Shown here piece after piece: positions 35,136 through 43,851 of a stretch of 64,000 bases of DNA (positions are counted from its first letter, which is position 1; every line of letters starts with the position of its first letter). The translations under genes were made by a program, and so were the position numbers. The notes beneath the pieces were generated by a model. The model did not search any database, was not told the origin of the DNA, and was given only the letters and a program-made list of their open reading frames with translations. The DNA comes from CAZAMP01 sp964486455 (GTDB taxonomy: Bacteria > Eisenbacteria > RBG-16-71-46 > CAZAMP01): positions 1 through 64,000 of the forward strand of contig CAZAMP010000011.1 in assembly GCA_964486455.1 (NCBI GenBank), given 5' to 3'.

Positions 35136-35981
35136 ATGTGGCCGACCTCGCGGAAGGTAATACGGCAGCTTGGGAGGGTCTCCTTGGGAAAAGGTGCCTT
35201 CGATGACCGCCTCAGGATGAGCGATCTCCTGAGACCCGATGTGAACTACGTTCGCCCGTTCGGCGGAGGCTCAGAGCTGTTCGATCTCGTGGGGGACCTT
35301 CGCGGGAAACGGATCCTCGATCTCGGCTGTGGGTCGGGTCGCTTTCGTTCCGTCATCGAGTCCAAGGGCGCCGAGTGGGTCGGGGTCGATCTGACCGGTG
35401 GAGGTTGTTCGGCGCTCGCGGATGGGTATGCGCTTCCGTTTCGAGACGGGAGCTTCGAGGGGTTGCTATCGTCCGCTGTGCTCGAACACATGCCGGAGCC
35501 CCAGCGGGCCATTCGGGAGATGCGGCGAGTGCTCGCTCCCGGTGGAATTCTGTTCGGTTACGTTGCGTTTCTCGAGCCGTTTCACGGCATGTCCTATTTC
35601 CACATGTCGCACATGGGACTCGAGTACCTTCTCCTGTCCAACGGGTTCGTCCCGGAACGGATTTTCCCTTCCCACGCGGCGCCGTCTTTTCAGATGGAGC
35701 AGATTCTGTTCACCAAGCCCGTACCCGTACTACAGCCGACCATGCGGGTGCTTCTCCGCGCCGGCATGACCGCCGTGATGGCGTTCAATCGCCTGGGGCG
35801 TGAGGTCCTGATGCTGATGAGAGGATTGTCGGCGTCGGAGAAGGCCAAGGAGCGAGATCAGTACCGCCTCCTCCTCGCGCTTCGCTACGCCATCGGCTTC
35901 AATTTCATCGCGAAGAGATCGGAAGCGTCGGAGGATCTGATCGCCGGATACCGTTCCTTCCAGAAGGACGGGGGCGGATAG
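35136..35981 (+). CDS. Class I SAM-dependent methyltransferase
   Basis: A 281-residue enzyme of the Methyltransf_11 type. Motif I is I-L-D-L-G-C-G-S-G-R-F (residues about 59-69), the acidic post-I residue lies in W-V-G-V-D-L-T, and A-D-G-Y-A-L-P-F-R-D-G-S-F-E and S-A-V-L-E-H-M complete the SAM site. The C-terminal 100 residues, with H-M-S-H-M-G-L-E-Y-L and a hydrophobic amphipathic stretch, would select the substrate or contact the membrane. It lies between two TSUP permease genes with short spacers. The methyl acceptor is not evident. Confidence 0.85.
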   Translation: MWPTSRKVIRQLGRVSLGKGAFDDRLRMSDLLRPDVNYVRPFGGGSELFDLVGDLRGKRILDLGCGSGRFRSVIESKGAEWVGVDLTGGGCSALADGYALPFRDGSFEGLLSSAVLEHMPEPQRAIREMRRVLAPGGILFGYVAFLEPFHGMSYFHMSHMGLEYLLLSNGFVPERIFPSHAAPSFQMEQILFTKPVPVLQPTMRVLLRAGMTAVMAFNRLGREVLMLMRGLSASEKAKERDQYRLLLALRYAIGFNFIAKRSEASEDLIAGYRSFQKDGGG

Positions 35982-35995
35982 CTCGGGGTCGTGAC

Positions 35996-36715
35996 ATGAC
36001 GCTTCCCATCCTCATTCTCGCCGCAGTCGTATCCACCGCTCTGTCCGGCGCGATCGGCATGGGGGGCGGGACGATTCTCGTCGCCGTGATGGCCTCGATC
36101 CTGGATCCGTTCGTGGTCGTTCCCGTCCACGGCGTCGTGCAAGTGGTGAGCAACACCACCCGAACGCTGCGCCTGCTCAGGCATGTCGTCTGGTCCGTCT
36201 TGCTGATGTATCTGCCGATGATGTTCGTCGGCGTGTGGATCGGCCTCCAGTTCTATCGCGGCGCGGGGATGCCGTGGTTCAAGCCCGTGATCGGCCTGTT
36301 CGTCATCACGTTCCTGCTCTGGGATCGGTTCAAGCCCCAGCGCCTTCGGCTTCCGCACTGGGTCTTCGTCCCGGCCGGGTTCATGGGTGGCGTGCTCATC
36401 ATCGTCATTGGAATAGCGGGGCCGTACCTCGCCGTGTTCTTCCTGCGTGATGATCTGGATCGCGAGCAGGTCGTGGCGACGAAGGCGGCGATCCAGACGA
36501 TCGGTCACTTTCTCAAGATCCCCGCGTTTCTCTCGGTGGGATTCGCGTATCATGAACACGTACACGTGATCCTCCCGCTACTTGCATGTGCCGTGGTGGG
36601 CACATTCCTCGGCACATCGGTGCTCAAGCGCATGGGCGAGCGCGGGTTTCGCCTGGTGTTTCGCGTGATTCTGTGGATCCTGGCGCTCCGGCTCGTGCTG
36701 GACGCCGTACTCTAG
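35996..36715 (+). CDS. TSUP (TauE/SafE) family permease, second copy
   Basis: A 239-residue permease with about seven or eight helices. The first repeat reads A-L-S-G-A-I-G-M-G-G-G-T-I-L-V-A and the second M-G-G-V-L-I-I-V-I-G-I-A-G-P-Y-L-A. It differs clearly in sequence from the TSUP protein upstream of the methyltransferase, so it is not a recent tandem duplicate. The start ATG lies 14 bases after the methyltransferase stop. The arrangement suggests related anion transport steps, although a heterodimer cannot be excluded. Confidence 0.85.
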   Translation: MTLPILILAAVVSTALSGAIGMGGGTILVAVMASILDPFVVVPVHGVVQVVSNTTRTLRLLRHVVWSVLLMYLPMMFVGVWIGLQFYRGAGMPWFKPVIGLFVITFLLWDRFKPQRLRLPHWVFVPAGFMGGVLIIVIGIAGPYLAVFFLRDDLDREQVVATKAAIQTIGHFLKIPAFLSVGFAYHEHVHVILPLLACAVVGTFLGTSVLKRMGERGFRLVFRVILWILALRLVLDAVL

Positions 36716-36740
36716 TCAGCCGGTTCGAAGGGTGGATGCC

Positions 36741-37112
36741 ATGGCCGATGGCACCGCGAAGTTCATCGATGCTCTGATCGACGTCGAGTTTGATGACCCG
36801 CCGGCGCTCACGAAGCGGCCGGGCTGCCCGAACGGATTCACCTGGAAAGGGGACTCGTTTCGGATCGTCGAGCTGCTCCGTGAGTGGCACGACTACACGC
36901 GCCGCGGTCGGTTCGCCGTCAACATGCGGCCGTCGAACGCGGAGAAGACGGTCGGCAAGGGCTCGTGGGGTGTGGGGAAAGATCACTATCGGGTTCGGAC
37001 CGAATGCGGGCGGGTCTTCGACATCTACTTTGACCGGGCGCCGAAGAATTCCGGCGATCGGTCGGGAACATGGGTCCTGTTTCGAGAAATCGTTTCCGAG
37101 CTGGATCTGTAA
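36741..37112 (+). CDS. DUF6504-like conserved protein
   Basis: A 123-residue soluble protein. The ATG at 36741 follows GAAGGGTGG and is preferred to the GTG nine bases earlier. The pattern F-T-W-K-G-D-S-F-R-I-V-E-L-L-R-E-W-H-D-Y followed by H-Y-R-V-R-T-E-C-G-R-V-F-D-I-Y-F-D-R is that of the DUF6504 family, small proteins often coded beside actinobacterial and other repair polymerases. Here it stands alone after the TSUP genes. No catalytic residue is evident. Confidence 0.65.
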   Translation: MADGTAKFIDALIDVEFDDPPALTKRPGCPNGFTWKGDSFRIVELLREWHDYTRRGRFAVNMRPSNAEKTVGKGSWGVGKDHYRVRTECGRVFDIYFDRAPKNSGDRSGTWVLFREIVSELDL

Positions 37113-37174
37113 CCTACCTGTTTTAAATCATTTATCCCTTCCGGGGCATCCTCGACCATTTTTCTGAGACTTTC

Positions 37175-37204
37175 TTGAAACAAACTTACCGACCGTTTAG
37201 TAAG
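37175..37204 (+). promoter_or_regulatory. Promoter with TetR-type inverted repeat upstream of the efflux operon
   Basis: A -35 box TTGAAA lies at 37175-37180 and a weak -10 TAGTAA at 37198-37203, 17 bases apart. An inverted repeat with arms CTTAC (37185-37189) and GTAAG (37200-37204) fills the spacer and -10. Of eleven possible base pairs in the 22-base dyad, seven match. Position and length fit a TetR-family autoregulatory operator for the next gene, which begins with a TetR domain. Confidence 0.65.
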
Positions 37205-37271
37205 ATCATCCGACTCGCGGCTACGATCGGCCGCGTTTTCTCAGACTCAGACATGGAATCGGGATGGCACT

Positions 37272-39410
37272 ATGAGAGATCGTATTACACGCATAGCCAT
37301 GCATCTTTTTGCGAGACAAGGCTTTGCGGGGACGGCCATGCGGGAAATCGCGGAAGAGGCGGGTGTGACGAAGGCCGCGCTCTACCACCATTTCCCCGAC
37401 AAGGAGTCGCTCTACAAGAGCGCGATGGCCGCGGCGTCTGACTACATGTGCGAGAGCGTCGCCACGTCGACGGAGGGTGTGACGGATCCGGTCACGCGGC
37501 TTCGCGCCATCGTCCACGCACACTTCAACCTCTTCGTCACCGAGCGCGGCCTCATGCAGGCGATGTACCAGGACCTCTTCGCTCCGCATTCCGCTCATGA
37601 CGATGGAGAGAAGGACATCCACGAGCACGAGCGTCCGTTGCGCGAAGCGCTGGAAGCCTGTGCCGAGGCCGGGTATCTCGATCCGGACGATGTGCCGGAT
37701 ACCACCCTCCTGATCATGGGGGCGATCGAGTACGGCGGCGCGCGGTGGCTCTTGCATCCGAGTGTGGAGGCCCCGAGCTCGGAGCTCGCGGACCACCTAC
37801 TCGCGCTGGCGATCCCGAAGTTGGCGGAGAAGCTCCGGACGCCGGCGGATGTCGCGGGGCCGACCCGAAAGCCGGAGGACGCCGCTCGCCACCCACGGCG
37901 ACGCGAGTCGAGGGCGCACAGAGTGTGGAAGGGATTCCGCGGCGGGCTCCGCTGTCTCGGGCTCGCTGCCGCGGCGTGCCTCGCGCTCGCGGGAGCGGCG
38001 GGCGCAGAGAAGCTCGACGGAGCCGGCGTGGTCGTGGCCATCCCTGGTGACTCACCCCCCTACACGCTCGAGTCGTGCATCGAGCGCGCGCTCAGTGGAA
38101 ACGCGGGGATCGAAGCCGAGCGCACCCGTCTCCGCGAGCTCTCCGGAGACGTCTATCAGGCGGCCGCGCAGGGATTACCCACCATCGATCTCAACGGAAC
38201 GTGGAGCCGGAGCCGCGATCCCAGCTTTGCGCTGGATGAGACGTTTGGCGGTGGCGGTGGAGACGACACCAACGGATCGCCGCTCGATTCACTCTTCGGA
38301 GATTTCAGCTTCATTCCGGAACCGGGTGCCATCCCGGCCCAGACCTACTGGCGGGCGAGCGTGGATGCGCGGTGGGAGATCCGACCGGGCCTCGTCTATA
38401 ACGCGGTCGGTGCCGCGAACGTCGGCGTGGATCAGCAGAAGCAGGCCATCATCGGCGCGGAACACCGTCTCATCGAGGAGACGATGTCCACATACTACGC
38501 CGTGGTGCTTGCGGCCGAGCAGGTGCGATCGCTCGAAGCGGAGCTCGAGGCGCGCGAGGAGTTCCGGGACATCGCCGTCCGCCGCTTCCGTTTGGAGTCG
38601 GCGACGGCACTCGACACGCTGCAGGCGACCGTATCTCTCGCGAACCTGCAGCCTTCGCTCCGGCGGGCACGCCAGGATCTTCGGACAACGGGATCCGCGC
38701 TCAACGTCTTGATGGGACGCGACCCGCACGCGCCGATTGCGGTCTTGAGCGAATTCGAAATCGAGGACGATCCGATCGACGAATGGGGCGCCGTCTCGTA
38801 CGCGATGGATCGACCCGACATCCGCCAGCTCGAGTCGCTGGAGAAAGTGTTCAAGCGCAACTACGGCGCGCAGAAGGCGATGCACTATCCGTTCCTGAGT
38901 CTGAACGGGTCGTACGGCTTCGTGGGGCGTGAACTCAAGGGGCTGGACGACGAGGGGCACGACTTCTGGAGTGCCGGCGTAACCCTTACCGTTCCGGTCT
39001 TTGATGGCTTTCTGACAAAGGGACGTTTGCGCGAAGCCGGTGCAACCGTTCTCCGCACGCGCCAGGAACGGGAAGAGCTTTCACGGCAGGCGCGTCTCGA
39101 GGTGCTGTCCCTTCACGGAGAGCTCGAGGCGGCACGGGAGAACCTGAACGCGGCGGAGCTCAACATGACCCGCGCAGAGGACGCGCGGCGCTTCGCGACG
39201 CTGCGCTACGAGAATGGAAAAGCCAACTATCTGACGGTCCTCAACGCGCAATCCGAGCGCTTTGCGGCCCGGACCAACCTGATACAGGCGCGCTTCGAGG
39301 TGCTGACGGGCACGGCGGCGCTGAAACGAGCGATGGGAGTGTCTCCGATGACGCCACTGCGACAGATCGATGACCTATCGATGCGTTCGACCGAGGAAGG
39401 GAGCGGATGA
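37272..39410 (+). CDS. TetR-family regulator fused in frame to TolC-type outer-membrane efflux channel
   Basis: A single 712-residue frame. Residues 1 to about 195 are a complete TetR regulator: helix-turn-helix with G-F-A-G-T-A-M-R-E-I-A-E-E-A-G-V-T-K-A-A-L-Y-H-H-F and a helical ligand domain. A basic linker (about 196-226) leads to a signal-peptide-like stretch, hydrophobic at 228-242 with predicted cleavage after A245. Residues 246-712 are a full TolC/OEP protein with two repeats (Y-T-L-E-S-C-I-E-R-A-L-S, later V-P-V-F-D-G-F-L-T-K-G). A GTG at codon 218 (37923) with GAGGG eight bases upstream could start the channel separately, so one fused chain, two products, or both are possible. The stop overlaps the adaptor gene start (ATGA). 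Confidence 0.82.
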   Translation: MRDRITRIAMHLFARQGFAGTAMREIAEEAGVTKAALYHHFPDKESLYKSAMAAASDYMCESVATSTEGVTDPVTRLRAIVHAHFNLFVTERGLMQAMYQDLFAPHSAHDDGEKDIHEHERPLREALEACAEAGYLDPDDVPDTTLLIMGAIEYGGARWLLHPSVEAPSSELADHLLALAIPKLAEKLRTPADVAGPTRKPEDAARHPRRRESRAHRVWKGFRGGLRCLGLAAAACLALAGAAGAEKLDGAGVVVAIPGDSPPYTLESCIERALSGNAGIEAERTRLRELSGDVYQAAAQGLPTIDLNGTWSRSRDPSFALDETFGGGGGDDTNGSPLDSLFGDFSFIPEPGAIPAQTYWRASVDARWEIRPGLVYNAVGAANVGVDQQKQAIIGAEHRLIEETMSTYYAVVLAAEQVRSLEAELEAREEFRDIAVRRFRLESATALDTLQATVSLANLQPSLRRARQDLRTTGSALNVLMGRDPHAPIAVLSEFEIEDDPIDEWGAVSYAMDRPDIRQLESLEKVFKRNYGAQKAMHYPFLSLNGSYGFVGRELKGLDDEGHDFWSAGVTLTVPVFDGFLTKGRLREAGATVLRTRQEREELSRQARLEVLSLHGELEAARENLNAAELNMTRAEDARRFATLRYENGKANYLTVLNAQSERFAARTNLIQARFEVLTGTAALKRAMGVSPMTPLRQIDDLSMRSTEEGSG

Positions 39411-40585
39411 TGATGACGCATCCTACATACAGAAGGCACGTGCGCCTCGCCGCCGCCGCGGTGGTTTTGGTCAGCGTCGGACTCTTCGCCGCGACGGGAT
39501 GTGAGCGAGGCGAGGGGAGTCCGGATGGAGCGGGCGGTCCGGCCGAGGTGCCGCGAAACGTCCGCGTACTGGATCTAGAGCCCGCGACGCTCACCGAGTT
39601 CTTGGAGATCTCGGGACCTGTTCAGTCGGTGGAAGGCGCGGACATCAGCACGGAGGAATCCGGGACAATTGCAGAGGTTCCGAACGACAAGGGAGCGATC
39701 GTAAGGAAGAACGGCGTTCTCGTGATGCTCGATCGCCGTCTTCTCGAGGCGGAGATGCGGGCGGCCGCGACCGCGCTGGACTTTGCCGAGTACGACGAGG
39801 CGCGCACGCGCAACCTCTATGACGCCAACCAGGCGAGCCGGCAGGAAATGCTCCTTGCCGAGACCGAGCTTGCCCGTGTGAAAGCGGTCGCTGACATCGC
39901 GAGTATTCGATACGAACGTGCCGCGATCAAGGCACCCTACGACGGGGTCGTCGTGAATCGCTACGTCGAGGTCGGGCAGCTCGTAGGCTCGGGTACGCCG
40001 ATCGCGCGCATCATCAATCCCTACACGCTCAAACTCGCCGGTGCCGTTTCCGAGCGCGAGGTCGGCTACGTCCAAGTGGATGCGCCGGTCCGCGTTGCGC
40101 TCGACGGCACGGATGCGGTCGCCAAGGGGCTCGTGCATTGGGTCGGTTTCGAGGCCAACCCGACCACAGGCAAGTTCCCCGTAGAAGTCTATATCGACAA
40201 TCGCGATCTCAGCGTTCGCCCGGGCGTCGTCGGCCGCGCGCGTATCCAAAAAGCCGAGCACACCGACGTCGTCGCGATACCGCGCGATGCGATCGTCGAT
40301 GGACCGGAGGGGCCGTCGGTGTTCGTGGTGAAGGATGATCGCGCGCACTTTCGTCCCGTCGAGCTCGGGATGGACCAGGGACTGATGGTCATCGCGACCG
40401 ACGGCCTGACCGTTGGAGACCGGATCGTTGTTCGGGGACAGCGGGACCTCACCGACGGCGCGTTGATCGAGATCCAAGAAAAGGCGACCTCGTCGGATGG
40501 ATCCATCGGATCCGATCCGTCGGTCATTCGCCAGGCGTCGACGTTGGGCGCGGGGTCGGACGCCGCCAGGGAGGGTGAGCGATGA
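39407..40585 (+). CDS. RND efflux periplasmic adaptor (membrane fusion protein), lipoprotein
   Basis: A 392-residue adaptor. The ATG at 39407 overlaps the preceding stop codon. The signal sequence ends L-F-A-A-T-G-C, so it is anchored by a lipid in the inner membrane. Barrel-sandwich (lipoyl-like) halves flank a short alpha-hairpin: I-S-T-E-E-S-G-T-I-A-E-V and I-K-A-P-Y-D-G-V-V. The beta-barrel and membrane-proximal domains follow, with G-D-R-I-V-V-R-G at the end. It links the RND pump to the TolC-type channel encoded next to it. The final 40 residues are a poorly conserved Ser/Gly-rich tail. Its stop overlaps the RND start. Confidence 0.9.
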   Translation: MMMTHPTYRRHVRLAAAAVVLVSVGLFAATGCERGEGSPDGAGGPAEVPRNVRVLDLEPATLTEFLEISGPVQSVEGADISTEESGTIAEVPNDKGAIVRKNGVLVMLDRRLLEAEMRAAATALDFAEYDEARTRNLYDANQASRQEMLLAETELARVKAVADIASIRYERAAIKAPYDGVVVNRYVEVGQLVGSGTPIARIINPYTLKLAGAVSEREVGYVQVDAPVRVALDGTDAVAKGLVHWVGFEANPTTGKFPVEVYIDNRDLSVRPGVVGRARIQKAEHTDVVAIPRDAIVDGPEGPSVFVVKDDRAHFRPVELGMDQGLMVIATDGLTVGDRIVVRGQRDLTDGALIEIQEKATSSDGSIGSDPSVIRQASTLGAGSDAAREGER

Positions 40586-43500
40586 GAATCACCGATCTCG
40601 CGATAGGCAAAGCAATCACGGTCTTCGCGCTGATGGTGATCGTTGTGATCATCGGGGTGAACTCCTACGGGAAGCTTCCCAAGGAAGCCACGCCAGATGT
40701 GAAGATCCCGTTCGTCATGGTCTTCGCGCCCTATTACGGAACGAGTCCGGCCGACATGGAGAACCTCGTCACGCGCAAGATCGAGCAGCAGCTCAAAGGG
40801 TTGGCCGATCTCGAGGAAATGACGAGTACTTCGTCGGAGGGATCGTCGACGATCGTGCTGGAGTTCACGACCGACGTCGAGATGTCCGACGCGCTGCAGA
40901 AGGTGCGCGACGCGGTCGAGATGGCGAAGCCCGAGCTGCCTCAGGATGTGAAGGACGATCTCATCGTCTTCGAGCTTAGCTCGGAAGATTGGCCGATCAT
41001 GACGATTGTGCTGTCGGCCAACTACGACCTCGTCAAGCTGAAGAAGGTCGGGGAGGACCTGCAGGAAGAGATCGAGCAGGTCAAGGGAGTTCTCTCCGTT
41101 GACCTCACCGGTGGAATCGAGCGACAAGTTCGTGTCGACGTCGATCCAGAGCGGCTGCGTTTCTACAACCTGGGCATCTTCGATGTCATGGACGCGATTT
41201 CGCTCGAGAACGTTACCATCCCGGGCGGTGAGGTCGGGATCGGAACGTATGACTATCAGGTTCGCGTTCCGGGCGAGTTTGAGACGGTCGATGATATTCT
41301 CAACGTTGTCGTCAACCCCGGTGAACCGTCTCCTGTCTATATGCGGGACGTAGCCGACGTGAGCTTTGGCATGAAGGACCGCGAGTCGCTTTCGCGTCTC
41401 AATCAGCGCGACGCGGTGAGTCTCGCGGTGAAGAAGCGCAGCGGCGAGAACGTGATTCACATCGCCGACGATATCCACGCGCGGATCGAAGAACTCAAGC
41501 CCACACTTCCCGAAGGAACCAACATCGTCGTGGTGGCGGACAACTCGGTCTATATCCGCGACATGGTGAACGAGCTGCAGAACAACATTCTGAGCGGCCT
41601 CATTCTGGTCGTCGCGGTCTTGTTCCTCTTCCTCGGGTTTACCAACTCGTTCTTCGTGGGGCTTGCGATTCCGTTTTCCATGCTCATCTCGTTCGCGGCG
41701 CTTCGGGTCATGGGCGTGACGATGAACATGGTCGTGCTCTTCTCGCTCATCCTCGCGCTCGGGATGCTGGTCGATAACGCGATCGTCATCGTGGAGAACA
41801 TCTACCGACATCGGCGATTGGGCATGAAGCGGGAAGAAGCCGCGGCCGCCGGGACGAATCAGGTATCGGCAGCCGTGATCGCGTCCACGCTGACAACGAT
41901 CTGCGCGTTCGGTCCGCTGATCTTCTGGCCGGGGATCATGGGCGAGTTCATGAAGTTCCTGCCGATCACGTTGGTCACGACGCTTGCGGCATCGCTTCTC
42001 GTGGCGCTGGTATTCAATCCGGTTCTCTGCGCGCGGTTCTTGAAGGTTCCGAAGGAGGGGAAGAAGCCGCGTCTCGGAGACCGGATGATCGCGTTCGGCC
42101 ACAAGAGCTATGAGCCGACGCTTCGCTGGGCACTGAATCACAAGGCAATCGTGCTCCTCGGGATGGCCGTGCTTTTGGTCGTAGTGTTCGGCGTCTTCGG
42201 AGTGTTCAATGCCGGGGTCGAGCTTTTCCCCGACGTCGATCCCACCTATGCGTACGTGAGCATCGACGCGTCGTCCGGGACCCGTGTCGAGGTGAGCGAC
42301 GTCTACGCCCGGACCGTGGAGGGCGAGGTGGACAAGGTTCCCGACCTCTCCGCGTATGTCGCCGAGGTGGGCGCGGCATCGGGATCATTCGGATCGTCGG
42401 ATGCGCCGGCGCATCTGAGCGTGATCACGATGGAGTTCCTCAAGAAGGAGTATCGTAGCGGATCGTCGCGCGACGCCGTGGCGGAGCTGCGTGACCGCCT
42501 GGGCGACTTCACGGGCGGCCAGCTGATCGTGGACAAGCAGGAGGAAGGTCCGCCGACCGGTCCTCCGGTCAACGTCGAGATCTCGGGAGATGATTTCGAG
42601 GTGCTGGGCGCGCTGGCCGAGCAGGCGAAGGAGTGGATCCGGGATACCCCGGGGCTCGTGAACCTGCAGGACAACTATGACAGCGGGCGTCCCGAGATCC
42701 AGATCAAGCCGGATCTCGACAAGGCCGCCCGACTGGGGCTTCGAACGGTCGACGTCGCCACCACGGTGCGGACCGCGCTCCGCGGAGAAGAGGTCGGAAA
42801 GTTCCGGATCGGGGAGGACGAATACGACATCGTTGTGCGGTTCGAGCAACCGTTCAGGAAGAGCGTGGAGGACATCGAAGAGCTCACGATCTTCTATGAG
42901 GGGGAGAATATTCCCCTCACGGCGTTCGCCGACGTGAGCTATACGACGGGCCTCGGCTCGGTCAATCGGATCGACTCCAAGCGCGTCGTCTCCGTTTCGG
43001 GTGATGTCGCGGTCGGGTACAACAGCAATGCGGTGCTGCTCGATGTTCAGAAGACCCTGGCGGACCTCCCGCTGCCAAACGGCTACAGCATCAAGTTCAC
43101 CGGGGAAAACGAGGATCAAGAGGAAGCCCAGGAGTTCTTGAGCGACGCGTTCGGGATCGCGATCATGTTGATCCTGGTCGTGCTTATCACGCAGTTCGTG
43201 TCGATCACCACACCGTTCGTCATCATCACGAGCGTGTTTCTCTCGATGATCGGGGTGCTGATCGGACTACTGGTGACGCGGACCTCGTTCGGCATCATCA
43301 TGACGGGCGTCGGCGTGATCTCTCTGGCCGGGATCGTGGTGAACAACGCCATCGTGCTCCTCGACTACATCATCAAGCTGCGAAACAGCGGTAAGGAGAA
43401 GATCGAGGCGATCGTCGAAGCGGGCATGACGCGTTTCCGTCCTGTGGTGCTCACGGCCGTCACGACGATCCTTGGGCTCATTCCGCTCACGACCGGCTTC

Positions 43501-43776
43501 TCGATCGACTTCGGGCGACTCTTTGCCGGCGACTTCCAATACGCGGTCGTGATCGGCGGCGAGTCGAGCCAATGGTGGGGGCCGATGGGCGTGGCGGTGA
43601 TCTGGGGATTGGCGGTCGCGACGTTCCTCACGCTGATCGTCGTGCCCGTGATGTACGCGTCGCTCGATCCGATCAAGGCGTTCTTCCGGTTGATCCTGTG
43701 GGATTTCTGGGCCGGTCTGTTCCGGCGGCGCGCCGCGGTGCCCGCGACCGGCGCGACCGGAACGTCGGTGGACTAG
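40582..43776 (+). CDS. RND efflux pump, AcrB/HAE family permease
   Basis: A 1064-residue inner-membrane transporter, full length for the family. It has the duplicated RND layout: TM1, a large periplasmic loop with porter domains (about 35-330), six helices, TM7, a second loop (about 560-860) and five more helices. TM4 contains L-A-L-G-M-L-V-D-N-A-I-V-I-V-E-N-I, the proton relay aspartate in the usual G-M-L-V-D-N motif, and V-V-N-N-A-I-V-L-L-D-Y in TM10. Loop sequences with E-V-D-K-V-P-D-L are typical. It uses proton motive force to expel drugs, dyes or lipids through the adaptor and TolC partner. ATG overlaps the adaptor stop (ATGA). Confidence 0.94.
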   Translation: MRITDLAIGKAITVFALMVIVVIIGVNSYGKLPKEATPDVKIPFVMVFAPYYGTSPADMENLVTRKIEQQLKGLADLEEMTSTSSEGSSTIVLEFTTDVEMSDALQKVRDAVEMAKPELPQDVKDDLIVFELSSEDWPIMTIVLSANYDLVKLKKVGEDLQEEIEQVKGVLSVDLTGGIERQVRVDVDPERLRFYNLGIFDVMDAISLENVTIPGGEVGIGTYDYQVRVPGEFETVDDILNVVVNPGEPSPVYMRDVADVSFGMKDRESLSRLNQRDAVSLAVKKRSGENVIHIADDIHARIEELKPTLPEGTNIVVVADNSVYIRDMVNELQNNILSGLILVVAVLFLFLGFTNSFFVGLAIPFSMLISFAALRVMGVTMNMVVLFSLILALGMLVDNAIVIVENIYRHRRLGMKREEAAAAGTNQVSAAVIASTLTTICAFGPLIFWPGIMGEFMKFLPITLVTTLAASLLVALVFNPVLCARFLKVPKEGKKPRLGDRMIAFGHKSYEPTLRWALNHKAIVLLGMAVLLVVVFGVFGVFNAGVELFPDVDPTYAYVSIDASSGTRVEVSDVYARTVEGEVDKVPDLSAYVAEVGAASGSFGSSDAPAHLSVITMEFLKKEYRSGSSRDAVAELRDRLGDFTGGQLIVDKQEEGPPTGPPVNVEISGDDFEVLGALAEQAKEWIRDTPGLVNLQDNYDSGRPEIQIKPDLDKAARLGLRTVDVATTVRTALRGEEVGKFRIGEDEYDIVVRFEQPFRKSVEDIEELTIFYEGENIPLTAFADVSYTTGLGSVNRIDSKRVVSVSGDVAVGYNSNAVLLDVQKTLADLPLPNGYSIKFTGENEDQEEAQEFLSDAFGIAIMLILVVLITQFVSITTPFVIITSVFLSMIGVLIGLLVTRTSFGIIMTGVGVISLAGIVVNNAIVLLDYIIKLRNSGKEKIEAIVEAGMTRFRPVVLTAVTTILGLIPLTTGFSIDFGRLFAGDFQYAVVIGGESSQWWGPMGVAVIWGLAVATFLTLIVVPVMYASLDPIKAFFRLILWDFWAGLFRRRAAVPATGATGTSVD

Positions 43777-43851
43777 GCTGGATATGTTGTTCGTTCCCCG
43801 TGGCTGACAAGGCGGCCGCGGGGAGCGGGCCACTCACCGGATGTAGTCTCT

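Noticed and set aside
40189..42141. Long minus-strand frame of 650 codons opposite the RND pump
   Set aside because: Composition is His/Arg/Asp-rich without protein-like pattern; it is the antisense shadow of a clear RND gene.
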